Assembly (NCBI RefSeq): GCF_001898575.1
Contig: NZ_MKUD01000009.1
Location: forward strand, 62,001 to 126,000
Origin: Spirosoma sp. 48-14
GTDB taxonomy: Bacteria; Bacteroidota; Bacteroidia; Cytophagales; Spirosomataceae
Length of the DNA stretch: 64,000 nucleotides
Direction: 5' to 3'
Shown: positions 1 to 7,620 of the stretch, piece by piece
How positions within the stretch are numbered: position 1 is the stretch's first letter
Layout of the letters: each line of letters begins with the position of its first letter
The notes under the pieces: generated by a model
What the model was told of the DNA's origin: nothing
Database searches by the model: none
What the model saw: the letters and a program-made list of their open reading frames with translations, nothing else
Position numbers and translations under genes: made by a program

Positions 1-1
1 T

Positions 2-568
2 TCAAAAACAGCTACCTGGATGCGCACCCTGGAAGGGCTGGTTGGTCGGCTGGTGATGGACGAAATCATGCAAACATATTTCAATCGCTGGCAATTTAAA
101 CACCCCAACGGCCAGAATTTCATCGACATTGTTAACGAAATCGTTCCAAAACGACTGGGCAGCAAGTACGGCCCTGATATGAACTGGTTTTTCAATGAAG
201 CCCTGTACGGCGATAACGTAGTCGACTACCAGTTGCTTGGCATCAAAAACAAAGGCAATCAGTCCGTTATAACCGTCCAGCGAAACAATGATGGAAAAAT
301 ACCCGTCGATATTCTGGTGCATTTCGAGAATGGGAAAGAGTTGATGCTCTTCTGGAACGGGCAGGCCAGACAACGGCAGTTTACAGTATCGGAAGGCTCA
401 AACGTTGCCTGGGCCACTGTTGATCCGAAGCAAAAGGTTTACATGGACATTAATCTGAACAACAACAGCTTAACTTTGAACCCATCCAAAACACCTGCTG
501 CTAAATTTGCCACCAAATTTTTATTCTGGCTCGAAAACTGGATGCAGTGGCTGGCCTGGCTGGCATAA
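2..568 (+). CDS. M1 family metallopeptidase, C-terminal part (5' end outside window)
   Basis: The reading frame is open from base 2, so the gene begins upstream and the first ATG at 20 is internal. The visible 188 residues resemble the helical tail and last beta domain of M1 aminopeptidases: a stretch around TWMRTLEGLVG, then 'YFNRWQFKHPNGQNFIDIVN', which is how the family's C-terminal region recruits helices after the HEXXH domain. The zinc-binding motif itself would lie outside the window and cannot be checked. The protein ends in a Trp-rich tail (ENWMQWLAWLA). Such proteins usually act on peptides in the periplasm. The family call is moderate because the catalytic domain is missing. Confidence 0.65.
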   Translation, partial: SKTATWMRTLEGLVGRLVMDEIMQTYFNRWQFKHPNGQNFIDIVNEIVPKRLGSKYGPDMNWFFNEALYGDNVVDYQLLGIKNKGNQSVITVQRNNDGKIPVDILVHFENGKELMLFWNGQARQRQFTVSEGSNVAWATVDPKQKVYMDINLNNNSLTLNPSKTPAAKFATKFLFWLENWMQWLAWLA

Positions 569-650
569 GCATTTCCCACTTTTTTGTATCTTTCGATACG
601 CAAATTGAATACGTTTACACGTATTCCGCATTTCGAATCTAAATTAATAC

Positions 651-1142
651 ATGACTTTCCTCGAAATCACAGACTTACTTAACAACCAGTTTAGTTCTGA
701 TTTTCAGACTAATACCCAAAACCCACAACCGTACCTTACAATTCCGGCCAATCAACTGACCAACGTTTGTCAGTTTCTCCGTGACGATGACCGGTTGTTT
801 TTCGACCTGCTGGCTTGTGTAACGGGTATCGACAACGGCGTTGAAGCCAATACGATGGAAGTTATCTACAACCTGACTTCGATCCCGTATGCGCATGATC
901 TGATGCTGAAAGTGATCGTACCCCGCAACACCCATTCATCGAAACTTCCGTCGGTACCGAGTGTATCCCATATCTGGCGAACGGCTGATTGGCACGAACG
1001 CGAAACTTTTGACCTTGTCGGTATTCAGTTCGAAAACCACCCTGATCTTCGTCGGATTCTCCTGCCAACCGATTGGGAAGGCCATCCGTTACGCACTGAT
1101 TATGAGGAGCAGGAGCAGTATCACGGTATCAAAACCAAGTAA
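651..1142 (+). CDS. nuoC: NADH-quinone oxidoreductase subunit C (30 kDa)
   Basis: A 163-residue protein of the Complex I 30 kDa subunit family, part of the peripheral arm that links the flavin/Fe-S module to the quinone site. The family signature is complete near the C-terminus: 'IWRTADWHERETFDLVG', then FENHPDLRRILLP, then DWEGHPLRTDY. Length fits a stand-alone NuoC rather than a NuoCD fusion. The ATG at 651 is preceded by an AT-rich leader with TATCTTTC at 587-594, close to a Bacteroidota -7 box. No other nuo gene lies nearby: the upstream gene is a peptidase and the downstream gene an unrelated exported protein, so the rest of the complex must be encoded elsewhere. Confidence 0.93.
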   Translation: MTFLEITDLLNNQFSSDFQTNTQNPQPYLTIPANQLTNVCQFLRDDDRLFFDLLACVTGIDNGVEANTMEVIYNLTSIPYAHDLMLKVIVPRNTHSSKLPSVPSVSHIWRTADWHERETFDLVGIQFENHPDLRRILLPTDWEGHPLRTDYEEQEQYHGIKTK

Positions 1143-1218
1143 ATACCAGCGCTTTTTTCGTTCTTTACTGACTGTTTAGCCATTTCACTGGTTATTGCTT
1201 TATCTGTTCTTCAAAGCA

Positions 1219-2883
1219 ATGAGAAACCCTTACGTTTATTTTTTGAGCCTTCTACTGACGGCTTACTGTCTATTAACCAATCGATGTGCTGCCCAAACCG
1301 ATTCAGTTATTGTAACGGGGCGAATCCGGCATCTTTCGGCACAGCTCTACCGCGAATCGCCAACGGTATTTATAAGTCGAAATAATATTCTGCAGGCTAG
1401 TCGTGAGCTGGTTCGTCCGGCCCCGCTTAATCTGGACGGCACCTTTCGGGTATCGTTGCCGCTGATTTATCCGCAGGAAGAAATGTATTTTAACTACGGT
1501 CGTATTTCGACGGCCTTTCTGGCATCGGCAGGTACACTCAACATTGAACTGGATGCCGATTCCCTCTTTTCTGTAGCCGTTCCGTTTAAATTCGGCGGTG
1601 TCAATGCGCAGGTAAACAGTCAGTTTGCCCGCTATAAAGCCTTTGAAGCCACCTATCCACTCAAACCAGATGGTCGAAAGCTATCCACGCAAATAGCCAA
1701 TCTGGGCGATGAAGCGGCTTATCGGATTGTTTCGAGCGCTTATCAGGCTCCATTTGTGGCTTTTGCAGCCAAAGAAAAGCCATTTCCACTACTCAAACGT
1801 TGGGTTGGCTTCGTCAATCGCTACAATGCTGCTGCCTTTGTATATGACAAGGCGACGTACGAAAATGAGAATATCAGTAAAGCACTGAATGATTCGTTAC
1901 GCCCACCCAATGACCAGTTTTTAACGGCTGCGCGGGCATCGGCTATGAATCGTTTTGCTACCTACACCTCCCAACGGCTGACAGCCGAAACAGGTCGAAC
2001 AAACGGATTAACGGTACGAGCTTTGGCACTGCTTCTGGAACGATATGGGAAAAATATAACGGCAGGTGAGCGGCTACGTCTTGAGGATTATGCACAATCG
2101 AATTCAGCCCGGCAGGCCGATCTGCGTTTTTTTGATGGTCTGGTAAAACGCAACCCTGATACGCTGCAACGCCTGGTGAACTATGAAACGCTGATTCAGC
2201 GGGCTATCCGGCAATTCGACAGCACAACGGTTGATTATCTGTCCGCTTACTGGCTGGCGGCAACCTTACCAACGGTAACACTCGATTTTGCCCGGCTCCT
2301 GTACGACTATGCCCGTCCGCAGGTGAAAGACCCAGCACTGGAACAATCGCTGGATGAACTCTATCGGCTTGAAGTTAAAGATAGCACCCGCATTCGAACG
2401 GCTATGCAGACATTGCGAAACGGCGGAAGAACCAATAACGCCTTAGAAATTTCGCCAGGCATTTTTGTTACCCGCGATGATTTTGGTAATGGCTCCTCAC
2501 TGTTCGATAAGGTGGTCAATGCCAATCGGGGCAAGGTAATTTATATGCTGGTCGTCTCCCCCACCGATGATGGAGGCCGTCAGGCAGCCCTGGACGCTCA
2601 GCGGCTACGCAACACCTACAGTGCCCGCGATTTTGCACTGGTATATGTACCCATGAGTGGTACCGACAAATCGCTATGGCCTGAATTAGCGACCCGTTAC
2701 AACCTCACTGGCGACCATTTGCTCTTGACCGATTCTCAGCTTTTCGACGCCATCGAACGGCTTCGGCCCGAGAACGACCTGTCGGCAGCGGTTATCAATC
2801 GTACAGGCAAAATTGTGAAACGCAATGCGCCCCTACCAGCCGATTTCGACGAGGCCCGGAAAGTGATCGATAAAAACTTATAG
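1219..2883 (+). CDS. Exported protein with C-terminal thioredoxin-like fold, no CXXC
   Basis: A 554-residue protein starting at ATG 1219; a TTG 24 bases upstream is in frame, but the ATG gives a cleaner signal peptide (MRNPYVYFLSLLLTAYCLL, cleavage after CAAQ). The middle is an alpha-rich region without a motif I recognise. The last ~120 residues, from GKVIYMLVVSPTDDGG to LLLTDSQLFDAI and INRTGKIVKRNAPLP, have the order of a TlpA/AhpC-type domain, but the CXXC redox pair is absent. It is probably periplasmic, and a disulfide reductase role is unlikely without cysteines. Similar large TlpA-like proteins are common in Cytophagales. It is transcribed away from nuoC and convergent with the M28 peptidase. 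Confidence 0.7.
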   Translation: MRNPYVYFLSLLLTAYCLLTNRCAAQTDSVIVTGRIRHLSAQLYRESPTVFISRNNILQASRELVRPAPLNLDGTFRVSLPLIYPQEEMYFNYGRISTAFLASAGTLNIELDADSLFSVAVPFKFGGVNAQVNSQFARYKAFEATYPLKPDGRKLSTQIANLGDEAAYRIVSSAYQAPFVAFAAKEKPFPLLKRWVGFVNRYNAAAFVYDKATYENENISKALNDSLRPPNDQFLTAARASAMNRFATYTSQRLTAETGRTNGLTVRALALLLERYGKNITAGERLRLEDYAQSNSARQADLRFFDGLVKRNPDTLQRLVNYETLIQRAIRQFDSTTVDYLSAYWLAATLPTVTLDFARLLYDYARPQVKDPALEQSLDELYRLEVKDSTRIRTAMQTLRNGGRTNNALEISPGIFVTRDDFGNGSSLFDKVVNANRGKVIYMLVVSPTDDGGRQAALDAQRLRNTYSARDFALVYVPMSGTDKSLWPELATRYNLTGDHLLLTDSQLFDAIERLRPENDLSAAVINRTGKIVKRNAPLPADFDEARKVIDKNL

Positions 2884-2895
2884 GCTTAAAGTAAG

Positions 2896-2937
2896 GTACT
2901 TGTGGAGGCAGATATAAGTATCTGCCTCCACAAGTAC
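2896..2937. terminator. Perfect 19-bp hairpin between convergent genes
   Basis: Arms 2896-2914 and 2919-2937 are perfectly complementary with a 4-base loop (TAAG). It lies between the convergent ends of the thioredoxin-fold gene (2883) and the M28 peptidase (2945), so a bidirectional terminator is the simplest reading. There is no clear T-run on either strand, so it may instead be another of the palindromic repeats scattered through this window. Confidence 0.55.
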
Positions 2938-2944
2938 TTCAAAC

Positions 2945-4309
2945 TTATAATCCATATTGATCCAGCAGATAAACCAGGGCTGCCATTGAGGCTGCCCCAA
3001 GCTCAAGCTCTCGCTGACTAACAGCTTCGAAATTATCGACTGCCGTATGGTGGTAATCGAAATACCGCTGCGAGTCGGGCTTGAAGCCAAATAAGACTGT
3101 ACCGAGCTGAGCCAGCGGGCCAATATCGGCCCCTCCACCTCCAGGCCCTATTTCAAGCAGTCCATAGGGAGCTAACAGCGGTTTCCAGGGCATTACTTTG
3201 GCCCGCTGCTCCGGTGTACCAACAATGCCAAATCCACGCGGTGTAAACCCTCCGGCATCCGACTCAACAGCGGCCATATGTTTTTCGTTGTTCTTCTTCG
3301 CCAGATCGGCATATTGAACTCCCCCCCGAAGGCCGTTTTCTTCATTCATAAACATCACTGCACGAATCGTACGCTTTGGCTTAATGCCCAACGCCTTAAA
3401 CAGCCGCAGCACCTCAATGGATTGCATACAACCAGCACCGTCATCCTGCGCCCCTTCGGCCAAATCCCACGAATCCAGATGCCCACCCACTACAATAATT
3501 TCATCAGGTTTCTCGCTACCCTTAATTTCACCAACCACATTGTAGGATTTAGCATCGGGCAGGGTTTCGCAGTTCTCTTTAAAATAAAATGTTAGGTTCG
3601 GATTTTCCTGAAGCAGTTTACTAAGCAAGTCGGCCCCATTCGTACTGATTGCTGCCGTCGGAATCAGTGGAACGCCAGTTGCATACCGCATTCCGCCTAC
3701 GTGTGGGTAATCATCATGCCGGGGATTCATGGAACGCACGATGGCCCCAACAGCACCAAGCTTGGCGGCTTCCGTGGCGCCATTGGCTCGTTGTTCAACG
3801 GCACCCCCATAGGCTTCAAACGTGTTGATTTTGGTTGGGTCCATTGGGCGGTTATAAAACACAATTTTGCCCTTCACTTTATCGGTGCTCATGGCCCGCA
3901 GTTCGGCAAAGCTTTTCACCTCGATCACGCCAGCATTGACACCTTTCGGGCCTGTAGCCACCGATCCACCCAAAGCCGCAATAGGTACCGTTATTTTTTG
4001 TTTGCCATTCTGAATATAAGCCTCTTCTTTAGCTCCCCTTACCCAGTGAGGCACCATCACATCCTGCAAAAAGACCCGATCGAACCCCTGTTGCTCCATA
4101 ATCTGTTTCGTCCAGTCGACAGCTTTCTGGGCTCCAGCAGAACCACTTAACCGAGGGCCTATCTGTTTGGTCAGATACCGAAGCCATTCATATGATTTGC
4201 CACGGGCAAGGGCTTCATCATACATTTTTCGAATGGTAACCGAATCGGCAGTCTGGGCATAGCCATAACCCACAATCAGGCTCAGAAGAAGTGTACTTAT
4301 TTTTTTCAT
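2945..4309 (-). CDS. M28 family zinc peptidase (carboxypeptidase Q-like)
   Basis: A 454-residue exported peptidase with signal peptide MKKISTLLLSLIVGYGYAQ. The M28 metal ligands appear in order: HLDSWD (His), QDDGAG (bridging Asp), NEENG (catalytic/ligand Glu), ESDAGG (Asp) and YHHTAVDN (His), the last being a strong M28 signature. A protease-associated insert is plausible between residues ~130 and 240 (GVIEVKSFAELRA... RPMDPTKIN). The arrangement is closest to plasma glutamate carboxypeptidase/carboxypeptidase Q, which hydrolyses dipeptides. It should be a periplasmic dizinc exopeptidase for peptide use as nutrient. It stands alone, convergent with the preceding gene. Confidence 0.9.
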   Translation of the reverse strand: MKKISTLLLSLIVGYGYAQTADSVTIRKMYDEALARGKSYEWLRYLTKQIGPRLSGSAGAQKAVDWTKQIMEQQGFDRVFLQDVMVPHWVRGAKEEAYIQNGKQKITVPIAALGGSVATGPKGVNAGVIEVKSFAELRAMSTDKVKGKIVFYNRPMDPTKINTFEAYGGAVEQRANGATEAAKLGAVGAIVRSMNPRHDDYPHVGGMRYATGVPLIPTAAISTNGADLLSKLLQENPNLTFYFKENCETLPDAKSYNVVGEIKGSEKPDEIIVVGGHLDSWDLAEGAQDDGAGCMQSIEVLRLFKALGIKPKRTIRAVMFMNEENGLRGGVQYADLAKKNNEKHMAAVESDAGGFTPRGFGIVGTPEQRAKVMPWKPLLAPYGLLEIGPGGGGADIGPLAQLGTVLFGFKPDSQRYFDYHHTAVDNFEAVSQRELELGAASMAALVYLLDQYGL

Positions 4310-4433
4310 ACGGTTGTATTGGTTAAAAAGGCAATATACAGAAAAGACGAGATCACTACGCGCTAAATTGAAGTGTCTCAGAGACTAGTCAGCAACGTCT
4401 ACGTCTTATGTACAATTCACCTAATTACAACGG

Positions 4434-5363
4434 ATGCAACGAGACGATACGCTCTGGAAGGCTATTCTGGAAGATATTTTTGACGACTTCCTGCGATTTT
4501 TTATTCCCAATGCCGACGAAATCTTCAATATGGAGCGTGGCTTTGAGTTTCTGGATAAAGAACTAGAGCAACTCTTCCCTCCCGGCGAAAACGAATTTCA
4601 ACCACGTTATGTCGATAAACTGGTTAAACTGTTTACTCGAAACGGCCAGGAAGAATGGATACTGGTCCATGTCGAAGTACAGGGCTATGTTGATACTGAT
4701 TTTGCTCATCGTATGTTTACCTATTATTATCGCATTCTGGATAAATACCAGCACCCGATTACGGCCTTCGCTATTTTGACCGACGCGAATCGCCAATTTC
4801 GTCCTAAAGTCTATGAACGTTCGTTCTTAGGAACTCATCTGCGTTACGAGTTCAACACCTACAAAGTACTCGCCCAAACGGATGATGAAATCGATCGTTC
4901 CGACAATCCTTTTGCAATAGTTGTTCAAACCGTTAAATTAGCCTTACAGGGCCGAAAACGAGGAATAGATGGCGAAGTGCTTCTTGAGTTAAAACTAGAT
5001 TTAGCCAAACGGCTACTTGTGAAAAAAATAGCCAAAGCTAAAATTCGGGTATTGATGGATTTTTTACGGCACTATGTCCGTTTTCATTCTGATACCCTAC
5101 GAACCAAATTCGATGAGCAAATAAGTATACTTACAAACCAGAGAAAGACAATGGGCCTTGAAGAATTTCTGCTACAACGAGCCGAACGGCAGGGAGAAAA
5201 GAGAGGTGAGCGTAAAGGGGAGAAAAAAGGAATAGAAAAGACCAAAAAACTCTTCATTCAAAATCTGCTCACCAAAACCAACCACAGTGACGAACTAATC
5301 GCCGATCTGGCTGATGTCGATGTATCACTGGTTAGTAAGCTACGCCATAAACTGAAGTCCTAA
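4434..5363 (+). CDS. Rpn family PD-(D/E)XK nuclease / putative transposase
   Basis: A 309-residue protein of the Rpn (recombination-promoting nuclease, formerly YhgA-like transposase) family. The nuclease core is visible: Asp in RYVDKLVKL at residues ~56-64, and the E-x-Q pair in VHVEVQGYVD at ~80, followed by the conserved 'FAHRMFTYYYRILDKY' helix. The C-terminal third is rich in Lys, Arg and Glu (RAERQGEKRGERKGEKKG), the repetitive linker typical of this family. E. coli RpnA relatives cleave DNA and raise RecA-independent recombination. Here it is a single gene with no terminal repeats that I can see. It ends at a strong bidirectional terminator shared with lpdA. Confidence 0.85.
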   Translation: MQRDDTLWKAILEDIFDDFLRFFIPNADEIFNMERGFEFLDKELEQLFPPGENEFQPRYVDKLVKLFTRNGQEEWILVHVEVQGYVDTDFAHRMFTYYYRILDKYQHPITAFAILTDANRQFRPKVYERSFLGTHLRYEFNTYKVLAQTDDEIDRSDNPFAIVVQTVKLALQGRKRGIDGEVLLELKLDLAKRLLVKKIAKAKIRVLMDFLRHYVRFHSDTLRTKFDEQISILTNQRKTMGLEEFLLQRAERQGEKRGERKGEKKGIEKTKKLFIQNLLTKTNHSDELIADLADVDVSLVSKLRHKLKS

Positions 5364-5409
5364 AAAAGAAGCGTCCGGCCACTGTGTAGCAACCGGACGC
5401 TTCTTTTTT
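5362..5409. terminator. Bidirectional rho-independent terminator
   Basis: A GC-rich stem (GCGTCCGG with CCGGACGC) around a 14-base loop is flanked by AAAAAAGAA on the left and TTCTTTTTT on the right, extending the stem and giving a U-run in both directions. It serves the convergent ends of the Rpn gene (+) and lpdA (-). Confidence 0.92.
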
Positions 5410-5425
5410 CTCGCTAGTTCGTGCC

Positions 5426-6826
5426 TTAGATATTAATAGCCCGATTATCTGTAGCCGCCAGACAGGCTTCCTTAAACGCTTCGGTATAGGTTGGGTGAGC
5501 ATGCGACATACGGGACACATCTTCGGCCGATGCCCGGAATTCCATCGCCGTAACGGCTTCCGCAATCATATCGGCCGCACGAGCACCAATCATGTGGACA
5601 CCTAGAATTTCGTCGGTGTCTTTATGGGCAAGCACTTTTACCAGCCCATCAACGTCCATACTGGCCCGCGCCCGCCCCAACGCTTTGAATGGAAACGAAC
5701 CGACTTTATACGGAATGCCTTCTTTCTTCACTTCTTCTTCGGTATAGCCTACCGAAGCCACTTCAGGCCACGTGTACACAACACCCGGAATCAGTCGGTA
5801 GTGAATATGTGGCTTCTGACCCACAATGGTCTCGGCAATGAATGTACCTTCTTCTTCCGCTTTATGCGCCAGCATAGCTCCGCGAATCACGTCGCCCAAT
5901 GCGTAGATGTGCGGAACGCTTGTACGTAGGTGTTCATCGACCTCGATCCGACCACGCTCGTCCGTTTTCAGGCCAGCCGCTTCCAGATTCAGCCCTTCGG
6001 TGTATGGACGACGCCCTACCGATACCAGACAATAGTCGCCGGTAAGGGTCGTTTGTTCACCTTTGGGGGTATCCATACTCACGACTACTTCATCGCCTTT
6101 GTTTTCAACTTTTGTGACTTTGTGGCTGAAGTAAAAATCAGCACCCAGTTTTTTGATCACCTTCTGCAACTCCTTGCCCATCGTTTTGTCCATGGTTGGA
6201 ATCATCGAATCGAAGAATTCAACGAACGAAACCTTCGCCCCAATACGAGCATAAACGGAACCCAACTCGGCCCCGATAACGCCCGCGCCAATCACGATAA
6301 GGTGCTTAGGAATTTCTTTAAGGGTAAGCGCTTCCGTCGATGTAATCACTCGTTTTTTGTCGATCGGCATCGATGGAAACGATGACGGTTTTGACCCGGT
6401 CGCGATAATTATATTCTTCCCGCTAATGGTCTGTTCAGACCCATCGGTTTTGGTAATTTTAATGGTATGAGGATCAACGAATGAACCGACGCCATGATAT
6501 TCGTCGATTTTATTTTTCTTCATCAGATAGGTGATGCCCTTGGTCGTCTGATCGACTACACTAGCTTTACGGGCAATCATCTGGGCCAGATCGACCTGTA
6601 AGTGTTCCAGTTTGATGCCATGTTCGGCAAAGGTATGGGCGGCATTATAATAATGCTCCGTCGAGTCAAGTAGTGCTTTTGAAGGAATGCAGCCAACATT
6701 CAGGCAGGTACCGCCCAGTGCAGGGTATTTTTCGATAATGGCAGTTTTCAGCCCCAGTTGTGCACAACGAATGGCGCCGGTATACCCACCAGGCCCCGAA
6801 CCGATCATAATAACATCGTATTCCAT
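5426..6826 (-). CDS. lpdA: Dihydrolipoyl dehydrogenase (E3)
   Basis: A 466-residue flavoprotein that reoxidises dihydrolipoamide with NAD+ in 2-oxo-acid dehydrogenase and glycine-cleavage complexes. Visible marks: FAD-binding MIGSGPGGYTGAIR at the N-terminus, the redox disulfide GGTCLNVGCIPSKALL, the NAD-binding GAGVIGAELGSVYARIG, the second FAD motif ALGDVIRGAMLAHKA, and the C-terminal catalytic HAHPTYTEAF. All key residues are present and the length is standard. No E1 or E2 genes are adjacent, so it probably serves complexes encoded elsewhere, as is common for a shared E3. Confidence 0.97.
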   Translation of the reverse strand: MEYDVIMIGSGPGGYTGAIRCAQLGLKTAIIEKYPALGGTCLNVGCIPSKALLDSTEHYYNAAHTFAEHGIKLEHLQVDLAQMIARKASVVDQTTKGITYLMKKNKIDEYHGVGSFVDPHTIKITKTDGSEQTISGKNIIIATGSKPSSFPSMPIDKKRVITSTEALTLKEIPKHLIVIGAGVIGAELGSVYARIGAKVSFVEFFDSMIPTMDKTMGKELQKVIKKLGADFYFSHKVTKVENKGDEVVVSMDTPKGEQTTLTGDYCLVSVGRRPYTEGLNLEAAGLKTDERGRIEVDEHLRTSVPHIYALGDVIRGAMLAHKAEEEGTFIAETIVGQKPHIHYRLIPGVVYTWPEVASVGYTEEEVKKEGIPYKVGSFPFKALGRARASMDVDGLVKVLAHKDTDEILGVHMIGARAADMIAEAVTAMEFRASAEDVSRMSHAHPTYTEAFKEACLAATDNRAINI

Positions 6827-7052
6827 GAAACAGTTGTTCTTAAGTTTCAGGCTCTTATTTCCATCTTTTAGCTTGGTAAGACCGCTGCTAACGAGGCCCC
6901 CAACAGTAAAAATTGAAACTCGAAACCTATCTAATATATAGCATTATGAATGCAAATTTGGTTCAGAATTTGATTACCCAAACCGATTTGCAAAAAATCG
7001 TGTTGGTGGTTTCGTAAAGCCCTTCTCATTCGGGGCTCTTGTGGTCCATTTT

Positions 7053-7619
7053 ATGCGCTTCGTTTTACTTACTTATCTTCTTGCTTTGCTGATCCTCAGC
7101 AGTTGCACCGACTCCACTCAGCAAAATCAGCCAGCCGTTTATTATGATGTATTAGGCTTTGTGAAACGTCAGATTACCGACCTTTCAGATCAGAAGCCCG
7201 TTGTGACCAAGTCAGTCGCCATCAACGAAAAAAGAAACCAGGCGTCTACCCGCGACATTAACTGGGAACGCGAACTGGAATTATTCGCTCAGGCCGATAT
7301 CAATAAGCCAGCCTTACGAACCAGCTACCAGATTGTACGGCCTGATTCGCTCACCTATCAGTATACGCTGAAAAATCCAGGAGAACATCTGGCTGTTCGG
7401 TCGCTTAACGTTCAGCTTGATTCCGTGACCCGTCAGCCTCGTCGCATTACTGCCGTTCTACAAACCAGCAACCCACTCTATTCATCCGAACGTACTCTTT
7501 TGTTAGAAAGCGGGCCGAAAGGCGGGCAGTGGCGCGTGCAACATTATACGCTGTCGGGCTATCAAAAACTTCCGTATTTCGATAAAAACAGCTTTCTGGT
7601 CGAAGGGCGTGTTCAATAA
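7053..7619 (+). CDS. Lipoprotein of unknown function
   Basis: A 188-residue protein starting at ATG 7053 (a GTG 12 bases upstream is also in frame). The N-terminus MRFVLLTYLLALLILSSC is a lipoprotein signal with lipobox LSSC, so the mature protein is membrane anchored. The rest is soluble and beta-rich in appearance, with YDVLGFVKRQITDL near the start and WRVQHYTLSGYQKLPYF near the end. I do not recognise the family. It stops one base before the end of the convergent sensor kinase gene, leaving no room for a separate terminator. Confidence 0.75.
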   Translation: MRFVLLTYLLALLILSSCTDSTQQNQPAVYYDVLGFVKRQITDLSDQKPVVTKSVAINEKRNQASTRDINWERELELFAQADINKPALRTSYQIVRPDSLTYQYTLKNPGEHLAVRSLNVQLDSVTRQPRRITAVLQTSNPLYSSERTLLLESGPKGGQWRVQHYTLSGYQKLPYFDKNSFLVEGRVQ

Positions 7620-7620
7620 A

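Noticed and set aside
4434-5363. Insertion sequence with terminal repeats around the Rpn gene
   Set aside because: No flanking inverted or direct repeats could be found by eye at either end.
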